Below the pieces are notes generated by a model. It had not been told where the DNA came from and did no database searches. It worked only from the letters and a program-made list of their open reading frames with translations. From Streptantibioticus ferralitis (lineage in GTDB: Bacteria > Actinomycetota > Actinomycetes > Streptomycetales > Streptomycetaceae): a stretch of DNA of 44,677 nt. The position numbers and the translations under genes were made by a program. Where the stretch lies: contig NZ_JARHTQ010000048.1 in the NCBI RefSeq assembly GCF_029223525.1, forward strand, positions 1-44,677, read 5' to 3'. Shown one piece after another: positions 1 to 8,746 of this stretch; the first letter of the stretch is position 1, and every line of letters starts with the position of its first letter.

Positions 1-118
1 GTCAACACGCCGAGTCGCACCTGATCAGACAATCCCACCCACGAATGAAGCACGCCCAGCCCAACGGCCCGCGGACCACTCCGTCACGGGTAACCCTTCA
101 CCACATCAAGCAACGGCA

Positions 119-664
119 TTGGGGGGCCGGGTCACGGTCGAGTCACTGGACATGACGAAGCCGGAGCAGGTCACCGCGCTGCGCGAACGCCTGGCGGAGC
201 GCACCCTCGGCCTGCTGTTCGTCAACGCCGCCATCACGAGGGGCGACATTCCGATCGGCGACGTCCTGGAGGAGATGTTTGTCGAGGTCATGGTCACGAA
301 CGCGCTCAGCCCGATGCGCGTGGTCGAGTCCTTCCGCTCGCTGGTCGCGCCAACCGGGACCATCGGCGTCATGTCCTCGCGCCAGGGCAGCGTCAGCTTG
401 AACACCAACGGCGGTCAGGACGTCTACCGCGCCAGCAAGTCCGCCCTGAACCAGTTGATGCGCGGCTACGCCGCCCGGTACGCCGACGCCGCGCACACGC
501 TCCTGCTCATCTGCCCCGGCCGTGTCCGCACCGAACTCGGCGGACCGGACGCACCGCTGACCATCGACCAGTCCATCCCAGGCGTGGTGGACACGATCGA
601 CCGCCACAGCGGTGAACCGGGTCTGCAATTCCTCAACTACCAGGACCAGCCCGTGCCCTGGTAG
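119..664 (+). pseudogene. SDR oxidoreductase, N-terminally truncated
   Basis: This 181-codon frame is the middle and end of a classical short-chain dehydrogenase. The catalytic Tyr-x3-Lys is visible as YRASK (Y103, K107 of the frame), with a serine pair 16-17 residues before the tyrosine and the usual proline-glycine turn after it (CPGRVRTELGG). The glycine-rich cofactor loop that should occupy the first 20 residues is absent; the frame opens at a TTG just before the strand that normally follows the second Rossmann repeat. About 55-60 residues appear to be lost, so NAD(P) binding is unlikely. The 118 bases upstream show no start or matching N-terminus in another frame. I read it as a truncated remnant beside the decayed transposase that follows. 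Confidence 0.6.
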
Positions 665-704
665 CAGCCGTCGCAGTGACATTCCGGCCAGGAGAAGACC
701 ACGG

Positions 705-1121
705 TCAGGTGCTCTGTTCCGGCCAGGCGACGAGGCGGCGGGCGACATGGGCGAGGCGGGTGATCCGCGCCCTGGAGGAATATCGCCCTTGGGACTGGTG
801 GGCTTGCATGTTGAGGTGTCGCGTATCCCTTGGGCAGGCGGGTGCGCCTCGATGTCGGCCTTCTCTGGTACCCAAGCACACAAGGCAGGACGGCGGGCGA
901 TGCGTCTGCGGCCATTCCGTGATCGCGGCCAGGGACTTTGCGCCAGCCGGTACCGCGCAGGCGGCGAGGGCGAGGGGTTGGCGCCACCCCTTGTCTCGGC
1001 ACGGGTCGGGCAGCACGGCCAGGCAGGCGAGCAGACCGGAGTGCTCCCCGGGTGCGGGCGGTCGGGCAGCGGTGAACTGGCCCAGGCCGGTGGGAATGCG
1101 CGACGATGAACGGGCAGGCAC
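705..1121 (-). pseudogene. ISAs1-family transposase fragment
   Basis: The frame starts at a GTG preceded by GGAAGA. Its first 70 residues match the N-terminal region typical of ISAs1 (H-repeat) transposases: a proline-rich lead, GLLACLAVLPDP, then a hydrophobic alanine-rich segment ending in SLAAITEW. After that the homology moves between the three minus-strand frames and fades by about position 700, so several frameshifts and loss of the DDE catalytic part are implied. It is a decayed N-terminal piece, not an active element. The family call rests on recognising the N-terminal pattern from memory. Confidence 0.6.
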
Positions 1122-1134
1122 GATCTTCCGTTCT

Positions 1135-1169
1135 GGTGATCATCAGGGACTCGACACCTGATGATCACC
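1135..1169. repeat. 13-bp perfect inverted repeat, 9-nt loop
   Basis: GGTGATCATCAGG (1135-1147) and CCTGATGATCACC (1157-1169) are exact reverse complements. The repeat lies just upstream of the GTG of the ISAs1-type transposase remnant, so it would form a hairpin in that leader, or it may be part of the old element end. There is no T-tract, so an intrinsic terminator is less likely. The bases from 1170 to 1417 hold nothing I can assign. Confidence 0.6.
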
Positions 1170-1417
1170 CGTCGATCGGGCCTGCCCGCATCCCACCCGG
1201 GGGCACGAAGTCCCCAGCCTCATCGGCCACCTGAACCGGCATCCGGACAGACTTGCTGAACGGCACCGCCCCGCGGCCGGCGCCGACCGCTCGACGAGCC
1301 CGTCGAACCCACCAACGACCCGCTGCGCCATCCAGTCAGGCAGCTCGTCGCCCTTGCGGAAACGCTATCTGCGTAAAACTTGACGCGCACCGCGCAGGTG
1401 GCCGTCTCCGCGGCTGG

Positions 1418-2341
1418 TCAGGTGGTGGTGGCAGGGGTGTGGAAGTAGTGGCCCTTGTCGAGGTCTTCGAGGAGGCCGGGGTGGGTCGGCTCCCAGTCCA
1501 GCAGTTCGCGGGTCAGGGTGTTCGACGCCGGGGCGTCTACGCCGAGGAATGCACCCAGCCAGGCGAAGTGCCCGGCCGCGGCCTCGGGGGCCACGGCAGT
1601 CACCGGCACGTCGAGGTGACGGCCGATCACCTCGGCGATGTCGCGGATCGCGACGCCCTCCTCCGCGGCGCCGTGCAGCACCGATCCGGCGGGGGCCTTC
1701 TCGGCCGCCAGGCGGAACAGCCGTGCGGCGTCGAGGCGGTGAACGGCCGGCCAGCGGTTGGCACCGTCACCGATGTAGCCGGAGACACCCTTGTCTCGGG
1801 CGATGGCGACCAGGGTTGCCATAAAGCCGTGGTCTCCTTCACCGTGGCAGGTCGGAGAGAGCCGCACCACGGATGAGCGCACGCCGCGCGAGGCGAGTGC
1901 GAGCACCGCCTGGGCGGTGGCCGATCGGATCGAGATCGGCGAGCCGTCGATCGTGGGCATGTCCCGCTCGGTCGCCAGATGCCCCGGCTTGAGGCCGACC
2001 ACCCCGGAGGCGAGGACGAAGGGGCGGTCGGTGCCGGCGAGCGTGTCGCCGAAGGTGTCGACGGCGCGGCGATCTGCCTCGGCGGCGCCCTGGAAGTCGC
2101 CGGTGAAGGCGATGTCGTGCTTGAAGGCGAGGTGGATCACCCCGTCCGACGCGGCGGCCGCGTCCCGCAGGACGTCGAGGTCGTCGACGGTGCCACGGAC
2201 GACCTCCGCCCCGGCCGCGGTGAGCGCGGCCGCGGAGGCGTCAGAGCGGGCGAGCCCGACAACCCGGTGCCCCGAATCGATGAGCTCGGGAACGACGGCG
2301 GAGCCGATCCAGCCGGACGCGCCGGTCACAACGATGCGCAT
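1418..2341 (-). CDS. Extended SDR / NAD-dependent epimerase-like reductase
   Basis: A 307-residue protein beginning MRIVVTGASGWIG, the TGxxGxxG dinucleotide-binding loop of extended SDRs at residues 6-13. An acidic-then-valine segment (EVVRGTVDD, about 45-53) and an HLAF strand complete the Rossmann half. The C-terminal half has the features of NAD(P)-dependent epimerases and carbonyl reductases acting on small substrates. The substrate cannot be read from sequence. A canonical Tyr-x3-Lys is not obvious, which some atypical members share. It is divergent from a truncated TetR gene, with a 17-bp imperfect palindrome between them, so the pair was probably once a repressor and its target. No strong ribosome site precedes the ATG. 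Confidence 0.8.
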   Translation of the reverse strand: MRIVVTGASGWIGSAVVPELIDSGHRVVGLARSDASAAALTAAGAEVVRGTVDDLDVLRDAAAASDGVIHLAFKHDIAFTGDFQGAAEADRRAVDTFGDTLAGTDRPFVLASGVVGLKPGHLATERDMPTIDGSPISIRSATAQAVLALASRGVRSSVVRLSPTCHGEGDHGFMATLVAIARDKGVSGYIGDGANRWPAVHRLDAARLFRLAAEKAPAGSVLHGAAEEGVAIRDIAEVIGRHLDVPVTAVAPEAAAGHFAWLGAFLGVDAPASNTLTRELLDWEPTHPGLLEDLDKGHYFHTPATTT

Positions 2342-2394
2342 GGGAGGAACCCCAGACTGTTGATGTCGGTGACTGTCATCGATGCTAGCACCTA

Positions 2395-2411
2395 ATGTCA
2401 GCTGCTGTCAT
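2395..2411. promoter_or_regulatory. Imperfect palindrome, candidate TetR operator
   Basis: ATGTCAGCTGCTGTCAT reads the same on both strands except at positions 4 and 14 and the centre. It sits between the divergent SDR and TetR genes, 17 bp before the preferred TetR start at 2428. A TetR-type repressor commonly binds such a site; whether the truncated protein could is doubtful. Confidence 0.5.
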
Positions 2412-2427
2412 CACGTGGGATCTGCAC

Positions 2428-2604
2428 ATGGGTGGAAGGGAGCCGAACGCGCGCGGACGCCTGGCGGAAGCGGCGTTGGAGCTCTGCAGCGAGCGCGGCT
2501 ACGAGCAGACCACCGCGGCGGAGATCGCCAAACGGGCCGACCTCACCGAGCGGACCTTCTTCCGGCACTGCGCCGACAAACGAGGGCGGCGGTTGATCAC
2601 GTAG
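2428..2604 (+). pseudogene. TetR regulator, DNA-binding domain only
   Basis: The 58 residues from the ATG at 2428 (MGGREPNARGRL) are a standard TetR N-terminal domain: helix 1 (LAEAALELCSERGYEQTTAAEIA), the helix-turn-helix (KRADLTERTFFRHCADK), then a stop where the sequence should run on into helix 4 and the ligand-binding core. Normally such proteins are about 190-210 residues. No ligand domain is recognisable in any frame downstream to 2794, so this is a truncation and not a single frameshift. An in-frame start at 2395 would add 11 residues but would overlap the palindrome. It could still make a bare DNA-binding domain, though without dimerisation helices it would probably not repress. Confidence 0.7.
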
Positions 2605-2794
2605 CGCAATCCCCGGGCCCCGCAAGCGCCGTTCGGACGACTGCGGGTCTCTCGTCGCATGAAGCGTTCGAGGCCGCAGGCGTAGACGGCGCCGTAGCGG
2701 GCCACGGACATCGCACGGATACCCGCCCCTGCGTTCGAGGAGCGCCCTCGCAAGGCGCCTGACCACGCTGCGCGCAGTGGGACCCGCGAAGGGG

Positions 2795-3241
2795 TCATGT
2801 GCGGCGCGACGTCACCGGCGTTGCCGCGCACTGCCGCAGAATGTCGCGCACGGTGAACCGCTCGAGTTCGGTTGCCACAGCGTCGGCAACCGTTCGATCG
2901 AGATCGGTGAGCGCCTTCTGCACACCGCGGCCCACCGCGCACGCCGGGTCGGGTCCGTGCAGTCCGAGTACCGGGTCGGTGCCCTGGAGGACTCGCCAGA
3001 CCTGCGCGAGTGTCACGGCCTCGGCGGCGGCGGCCAGCTCCCAGCCTCCGTGCACGCCCGGACGCGACCGCACCAACCCGGCGTCACGGAGCGGGCCGAG
3101 CACACGGCGCACGTAGACGGGGTTGACGTTCGTGCTCCCGGAGAGATCCTCCGAGCTCACGGGGCGACCTTCGGCCACGCCGGCCAGGTAGGTCAACACG
3201 TGTACGGCGACTGCGAACTGGGTGTTGGTGGACCGTGCCAT
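2795..3241 (-). CDS. Rrf2-family transcriptional regulator
   Basis: 148 residues from the ATG at 3241; the frame is open further upstream, but residues before MARSTNTQFAVAVHVL have no family character. The N-terminal winged helix (residues about 10-65, with VNPVYVRRVLGPLRDAGLVRS as recognition helix and wing) is typical of Rrf2 proteins. The three closely spaced cysteines that hold a [2Fe-2S] cluster in IscR or NsrR are missing: only one cysteine (DPACAVG) lies in that region and another near the C-terminus. It is therefore more like the cluster-free members that sense metabolites or thiols. It is divergent from the NmrA-like gene, with two inverted half-palindromic sites between. Confidence 0.85.
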   Translation of the reverse strand: MARSTNTQFAVAVHVLTYLAGVAEGRPVSSEDLSGSTNVNPVYVRRVLGPLRDAGLVRSRPGVHGGWELAAAAEAVTLAQVWRVLQGTDPVLGLHGPDPACAVGRGVQKALTDLDRTVADAVATELERFTVRDILRQCAATPVTSRRT

Positions 3242-3250
3242 GCCCCCATC

Positions 3251-3318
3251 TTGCCATATCGCAATCATCACGACTACAGTTTGGGCGAACCGCAACCACA
3301 ATGATTGCGAATTGGAGT
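3251..3318. promoter_or_regulatory. Paired inverted sites, candidate Rrf2 operators
   Basis: Two related sites face each other between the divergent start codons. The first, TTGCCATATCGCAA (3251-3264), is nearly palindromic (TTGC-c-ATAT-c-GCAA). The second starts TTGCGAATTGGA at 3305. Overlapping them, CGCAATCAT (3260-3268) and ATGATTGCG (3301-3309) are exact inverted repeats separated by 32 bp, about three helical turns. The second site runs into the ribosome site of the NmrA-like gene, so binding there should block expression. Confidence 0.6.
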
Positions 3319-3322
3319 AGGT

Positions 3323-4183
3323 ATGACGATAGCCATCACCGGAGCCTCCGGCGCCCTGGGACGCGCCAGCACCGCCTTGGTACTGCAGGCCGTCGACCCG
3401 CGGGAGGTCGTGCTCACCACGCGGCACCCCGACGCCCTCGCCGATCTCTCCGCTCGCGGCGCCGACGTACGCCGGGTCGACTTCGGCGACCCGCGCACGC
3501 TCGCCTCCGCGTTCACGGGCGTCGATCGGCTGCTGCTCATCTCAACCGACGCGATCGGGTCACGTCTGGACCAGCAACGCGCAGCCATCCTGGCCGCTGC
3601 CGCCGCGGGTGTCCGGCACGTCGTGTACACCTCCGTTCCCGAACCGGTCCCGGCCAACCCGGCCCTGGTGGTCGCAGACCACGCCGGCACGGAGCAGGCG
3701 CTGCGTGACAGCGGCATGGGGTGGACGGTGCTGCGCAACAACCTGTACGCGCACATGCAGTTGCCGGTCATCCAGCAGGCGGTCGCGTCGGGCCGCCTGG
3801 TGACCAACAGCGGCACCGGCGCCATCGCCCATGTGACCCGTGAAGACTGCGCCGCGGCGGCCGCCGCCGCCGTGACCCAGGACGGACACGAGGGCCACGC
3901 GTACGACATCACCGGACCCGAGGCGTTGAGCGCCGCCGACCTCGTGAGCCTCGCAGGCGAGATCCGCGGCCGCGACGTCGAGCTCGTCAGCGTCGACGAT
4001 GCCACCCACACCGCCCACCTGCGGGCCGCCGGGCTCCCGGAGGAGGCCGCAGAGCTCGTGACGTCGTTCGGCGCGGCCGCCCGCGGCGGCTTCCTCGCGA
4101 ACGCCAGCTCAGCGGTCGCCGACCTGACCGGCCACACACCCACCGCGCTGGCGGATGTGATCCGGGCAGGGCTGAAGACCTGA
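3323..4183 (+). CDS. NmrA-like NAD(P)-binding protein (QorB type)
   Basis: 286 residues from the ATG at 3323, which has GGAG 5-9 bases before it. The N-terminus (MTIAITGASGALG) is a TGxxGxxG cofactor loop, followed by an NADP-type basic position (TTRHP) and the VRRVDFGDP strand common to NmrA and quinone oxidoreductase 2 proteins. A typical LLLIST strand and an RHVVYTS strand follow. The Tyr-x3-Lys pair of classical SDRs is not evident, as is usual in this group. Members reduce quinones or act as redox sensors. Divergence from the Rrf2 gene suggests it is that regulator's target. A strong hairpin ends the transcription unit. Confidence 0.85.
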   Translation: MTIAITGASGALGRASTALVLQAVDPREVVLTTRHPDALADLSARGADVRRVDFGDPRTLASAFTGVDRLLLISTDAIGSRLDQQRAAILAAAAAGVRHVVYTSVPEPVPANPALVVADHAGTEQALRDSGMGWTVLRNNLYAHMQLPVIQQAVASGRLVTNSGTGAIAHVTREDCAAAAAAAVTQDGHEGHAYDITGPEALSAADLVSLAGEIRGRDVELVSVDDATHTAHLRAAGLPEEAAELVTSFGAAARGGFLANASSAVADLTGHTPTALADVIRAGLKT

Positions 4184-4185
4184 CC

Positions 4186-4222
4186 GTGGGTCTCGCCGGG
4201 GCAGTGGCCCGGCGAGACCCAC
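4186..4222 (+). terminator. Strong hairpin, likely terminator
   Basis: GTGGGTCTCGCCGGG (4186-4200) pairs exactly with 4208-4222 around a 7-nt loop, three bases after the NmrA-like stop codon. There is no U-tract, which is common for terminators in high-GC actinobacteria. The bases from 4223 to 4386 carry an orphan open stretch ending at a stop at 4346-4348 that I could not identify. Confidence 0.75.
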
Positions 4223-4386
4223 ATCCAAAGCACGCCGAGTCGTCAGCAGGGCGAGAGCCGAATCGGCAGCTCCGACTTCGCCGCCGCCTTCGCCGACCAG
4301 ATCCCGGACGCGACAGCCGCGCGTCGCCGGGTCGCCGTCCCGCGGTGAGACCCGGCATCCCGGCATATGAACAAAGGAACCTGGCA

Positions 4387-5634
4387 ATGACACAGAAGAC
4401 GAACGCCGATGACCAGGCGCGCGCGGCGCCCGTGCGGAGCGCTTCCGTCCTGCTGATCCTCGCAGCTCTCGCCGCGCTCGGACCGCTGTCCACCGACGCC
4501 TACGTGCCCGGGCTGCCCCAGCTCGCCGAGGATCTGCACAGCCTTCCCTCGACGGCCCAACTCACGGTGACGACCTGCCTGATAGGTCTGGCCGTCGGTC
4601 AGCTTGTCGCGGGGCCGATGAGCGACGCGTTGGGCAGGCGGACACCCCTGCTCCTCGGACTCGCCGTCTACACGGCAGCAGGGCTTGCCTGCGCCATCGC
4701 CCCGAACATAGGGACCCTTGTAGTGTTCCGCGCGATTCAAGGCGGCGGCGGCGCCTTCGGGCTCGTGATCGCCTACGCGTACGTTCGTGACCTTCACCAG
4801 GGGAAGGCCGCGGCTCGCTACCTCTCGCTCATGCTGCTCGTGACCGGCCTCGCACCGGTGCTCGCCCCCCTCGTGGGCGCCCAGATCCTGAGGTTTTCGG
4901 GCTGGCGCGAGATCTTCGTCGCGCTCGCCGCGCTGTGCGCCGCCGTGCTCGTCGCATGCATCCGCGCGTTGCCGGAGAGCCTGCCTGCGCACCGGCGCCG
5001 GCCAGGCGGCCTGCGGGCAACCGGCTCGGTGTACGTCCGCCTGCTGAAGGACCGGGCTCTGGTGGGTTACGCGCTCACCAACGCGTCGGTGTTCTCGGCC
5101 ATGTTCGCCTACATCGCGGGATCCCCCTTCGTACTGGAGCACATCTACCGTCTGACCCCGCAGCAGTACAGCCTGGTGTTCGCCGTGAACGCGTCAGGCC
5201 TCGTCGCCGCAGCGCACGCGAGCGGACGACTCGTCCGCCGCCTGGGCCCACTGTTTCTGTTGGGCGGCGGCGTAATCGGCTCAGTGGCCGGCGGCGGCGC
5301 CGTGCTCCTCGTCGTCATCACCAACGCGGGACTTTGGCCGCTGCTCGCCGCCCTGTTCACCGTCATCACGAGCGTGGGACTGGTCCTGCCGAACGCCCCC
5401 GCGCTGGCCCTGGAATCGCACGGCTCCCACGCAGGCGCCGCATCGGCACTGCTCGGCTTCACCCAGTTCCTGTTCGGCGGTCTCGCCGCACCCCTGGTAG
5501 GGGTCCTCGGATCCGGCAGCGCGCTGCCCATGGCCGCGGCCATGGCCGGACTCGCAGTCACCGCGTCGATCATGCTCATCGCGCTCGTACGGCCAACTAC
5601 CCCGCTACCACTCGCAATCTGCCCTCGAAGCTGA
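4387..5634 (+). CDS. MFS drug-efflux transporter, Bcr/CflA type
   Basis: 415 residues from the ATG at 4387, preceded by AAAGGAAC. About twelve hydrophobic segments are visible. The first ends in STDAYVPGLPQLAEDL, the motif that marks Bcr/CflA multidrug exporters. The loop between helices 2 and 3 has the MFS signature GPMSDALGRRTPLLLG. The role is proton-driven export of small toxic compounds through the inner membrane; substrates cannot be told. The MBL-fold gene begins 68 nt downstream on the same strand, so the two are probably co-transcribed. The frame is open for about 200 nt upstream, but that part has no membrane character and crosses the terminator hairpin, so it is not counted. Confidence 0.88.
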   Translation: MTQKTNADDQARAAPVRSASVLLILAALAALGPLSTDAYVPGLPQLAEDLHSLPSTAQLTVTTCLIGLAVGQLVAGPMSDALGRRTPLLLGLAVYTAAGLACAIAPNIGTLVVFRAIQGGGGAFGLVIAYAYVRDLHQGKAAARYLSLMLLVTGLAPVLAPLVGAQILRFSGWREIFVALAALCAAVLVACIRALPESLPAHRRRPGGLRATGSVYVRLLKDRALVGYALTNASVFSAMFAYIAGSPFVLEHIYRLTPQQYSLVFAVNASGLVAAAHASGRLVRRLGPLFLLGGGVIGSVAGGGAVLLVVITNAGLWPLLAALFTVITSVGLVLPNAPALALESHGSHAGAASALLGFTQFLFGGLAAPLVGVLGSGSALPMAAAMAGLAVTASIMLIALVRPTTPLPLAICPRS

Positions 5635-5702
5635 ACCCTTCACTCTCACGGCAGCACCGATCATCGGACGACCAGCGGCGCAGACCGCACCCGGAGGTTC
5701 CC

Positions 5703-6664
<962 letters not shown>

Positions 6665-6687
6665 CACCCAGGGAGGGAAGACGCTCC

Positions 6688-6801
6688 ATGGTCCATCCGA
6701 TGCGGGCAGTGCGCGCCCGGCTGTTCGTCTCCGCGGGGCAGTACCTGATCGTCGGCGACCCTGATCACGTACCCGTCCCAGAACGGCGCCCACCGGCGTG
6801 A
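6688..6801 (+). CDS. Possible 37-residue ORF, unknown
   Basis: An ATG at 6688 follows GGGAGGG by 10 bases and opens a 37-codon frame (MVHPMRAVRARLFVSAGQY...). The ribosome site is good, but I recognise no family and the frame may be a broken N-terminus. The rest of 6665-6865 shows nothing else. Confidence 0.25.
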   Translation: MVHPMRAVRARLFVSAGQYLIVGDPDHVPVPERRPPA

Positions 6802-6865
6802 CCCTCACCGCGACCGACGGAGCGCTGCTCCTCCCCGGGCTGAACACAGGCGACATCTCGGCAAC

Positions 6866-7948
6866 TTATGCCGAAAGGGATTCCTTCGCCGCGTCACCGC
6901 CGAGCGGGACCGGTTCGAACAGGGTGGGAGGCACGGGGGGCGTTGCGAGGAGCGCACTGATCCTTGGTATCTGGTCGGCCACGCTCGAGCTGTGCTCCGT
7001 GAACGCCTCGATCGAGGCGAACATCTGGACTACCAGCAGTGGACCGGTGTCCTCGCCGCGCGTGCGGTGCACGGAGTAGTGCATGCACCCCGGTTCAGCA
7101 CGGATCTGCTGGGCGAGCTCCGCCAGGACCGCGACGAGGTCATCGCGTCGTCCGTGCTTCGGCTCCATCGTGGACACGGCAACGACCGCGCCGGTCCCGA
7201 CCGGCTGGGCGGCCTGGAACAGTGCCAGCGCCTCGTCGGCCTCAGCCCGGCTGCGCATCCGGATCTCCCGCCCGCCCACCGCGGCTGCGGCCGACGCCGC
7301 GACCGCGACCGCACCGACCTGGTCGGCGGTCACCCAGTCCGGATCATCGGAGCCGACGAGGCGGGTCCTCACCGGCCCGAGCACCAGGGCGAAAACCCGC
7401 TGCTGTCCTGCGAGCTCGGCCTGGAGGACCTGCTGCATCATCAGCAGGGCCGCCTGCTCCATGCTGACCAGGCCGCTGCCGGGTACCGGCGTCGACGCGG
7501 AAGCCCCGACGATCACCGTGTACGCGCCGCGGGGGTTCAGCCGGGGCAGGAAGGCCCGCACGACGGCTACATGCGCGGTCGCCAGCCCGACGAAGGCACT
7601 CTGCCAGTCGGCCTCATCGATCTCCCAGACCCGCTTACCGACCCACCACCCACCGATCGGGGCCACCACGTCATCGACACCGCCGAGCCTGCGCTCCATC
7701 TCGTCGGCAAGCCGCTCGGCACCGGCGAACGTCGTGTAGTCGTGGACCACGAGGTGCAGGCGGTCGGTCGCCGCGTCACCGAGCACTCGCCGGAACTCCT
7801 CCGCCCGCTCCTGGGTGCGGGTGGGGACGACAACGTCCGCACCGGCGGAGAGGTAGCCGCGGACGACACCCTCACCCACGGCGCCGGTACCGCCCGGAAC
7901 GACGACCCGGCGACCGGACAGGTCGGGAAGGGCATTGCTGCTGCGCAT
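6866..7948 (-). CDS. SDR fused to a C-terminal ABM domain
   Basis: 360 residues from the ATG at 7948, with AGGAG 5-9 bases upstream. Residues about 13-245 are an SDR domain: the loop PGGTGAVGEG is at 18-27 and the fold continues through an HDYTT segment and an APIGGWW motif. Where the catalytic Tyr-x3-Lys belongs (after VIVGASASTPVPGSG) the sequence reads LVSMEQAALLM, so both residues are replaced. Residues about 260-350 form an ABM (antibiotic biosynthesis monooxygenase) ferredoxin-like domain, with LAQQIRAEPGCMHYSVHR and LLVVQMFASIEAFTEHSSS as its usual strands. Most relatives carry only one of the two domains. Divergent from a MarR gene with three operator-like repeats between them, it is likely induced by that regulator's ligand. 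Confidence 0.82.
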   Translation of the reverse strand: MRSSNALPDLSGRRVVVPGGTGAVGEGVVRGYLSAGADVVVPTRTQERAEEFRRVLGDAATDRLHLVVHDYTTFAGAERLADEMERRLGGVDDVVAPIGGWWVGKRVWEIDEADWQSAFVGLATAHVAVVRAFLPRLNPRGAYTVIVGASASTPVPGSGLVSMEQAALLMMQQVLQAELAGQQRVFALVLGPVRTRLVGSDDPDWVTADQVGAVAVAASAAAAVGGREIRMRSRAEADEALALFQAAQPVGTGAVVAVSTMEPKHGRRDDLVAVLAELAQQIRAEPGCMHYSVHRTRGEDTGPLLVVQMFASIEAFTEHSSSVADQIPRISALLATPPVPPTLFEPVPLGGDAAKESLSA

Positions 7949-8026
7949 GAGATCACTCCTCGGGAGCGGTGTGGGGCAGTCGGTCGGGGGTCCGCCACTG
8001 ACGCCACTCTTATGTCGGCCCTGCAT

Positions 8027-8084
8027 GTTGGCCTGACCAACGTTGACTAGGCCAACATAGCGCAGGAGTGTTGGGAAGGCCAAC
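8027..8084. promoter_or_regulatory. Three GTTGG-N5-CCAAC sites, MarR operator array
   Basis: Three 15-bp units lie between the divergent SDR-ABM and MarR genes: GTTGG-cctga-CCAAC (8027-8041), GTTGA-ctagg-CCAAC (8042-8056, one mismatch) and GTTGG-gaagg-CCAAC (8070-8084). The first two abut and together form a larger palindrome whose ends are TGTTGGCCT (8026-8034) and AGGCCAACA (8049-8057). The third ends 15 bp before the MarR start. The layout fits autoregulation and control of the SDR gene from one region. Confidence 0.75.
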
Positions 8085-8099
8085 GGTTAGGATTGGGGG

Positions 8100-8558
8100 A
8101 TGACGGACACAGACGATGCCTTGCAGCCCCCGGCCCGGCTGCGTGGGCTTGTCAGCTGGCAGGCGAGCAAGGCGTCAACGCTCGGCGCCCGGCTGACCGC
8201 CCGACGCCTGCCGCTGGGAGCCCGCGCCGATTTCGCCGTGCTGGCAGCTCTGGAGGAGTACGGGGCGCTCAGCCAAGCCGACATCGGCCGCCGCCTCGGC
8301 CTTGACCGCAACGACGTCAGCGGCGTCCTCAACCGCCTCGAGGGCCGCCACCAGGTCGACCGCCAGGCCGACCCCGCCAACCGGCGCCGCAACGTCGTCA
8401 CCCTCACTGCCGCCGGCAGGCAGCACCTCGAAGAACTCCAACAACACACCGATGCCGTCCAGGACGAACTCCTCGCCGGCCTCGACGCCGCGGAGCGCCA
8501 ACAGCTCCACTCCCTGCTCGCCAAGCTGCTCGACAGTCACAAACCGCAACCGGCATAG
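8100..8558 (+). CDS. MarR-family transcriptional regulator
   Basis: 152 residues from the ATG at 8100. The winged helix-turn-helix occupies about residues 40-100: LSQADIGRRLGLDRNDVSGVLNRLEGR is the recognition region and DPANRRRNVVTLTAAG the wing with the signature Asp-x-Arg-Arg. A C-terminal helix (about 110-150) would complete the dimer. Cysteines are absent, so a small ligand is a more likely signal than thiol oxidation. Three repeated inverted sites immediately upstream and the divergent SDR-ABM gene point to autorepression and control of that enzyme. Confidence 0.9.
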   Translation: MTDTDDALQPPARLRGLVSWQASKASTLGARLTARRLPLGARADFAVLAALEEYGALSQADIGRRLGLDRNDVSGVLNRLEGRHQVDRQADPANRRRNVVTLTAAGRQHLEELQQHTDAVQDELLAGLDAAERQQLHSLLAKLLDSHKPQPA

Positions 8559-8746
8559 CGATGTCCGGGAGTGCGGCGCCGTACACCCGCGGCCTCGCCA
8601 CGGGCACCTGAAACCGCCAAGCGGGAGACGGCTGACGCGGGGCACCTGCGGAATCTGCCGAGGATGATTACGGTCACCGGAGCCTGGCGCGCCTGCTGTG
8701 GTGTGGGAGCGGTGGCCTGTGGGGGTTCTTCTGAGTCGGGCGGTGG

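Noticed and set aside
4234-4348. Possible C-terminal coding remnant between the hairpin and the MFS gene
   Set aside because: One frame reads plausibly (SDFAAAFADQIPDATAARRRVAVP before a stop), but no family was recognised and it lacks a start.
4935-5702. Long N-terminal extension of the MBL-fold gene
   Set aside because: The frame runs through the MFS gene in another phase; a GGAGG site and the family N-terminus place the start at 5703.
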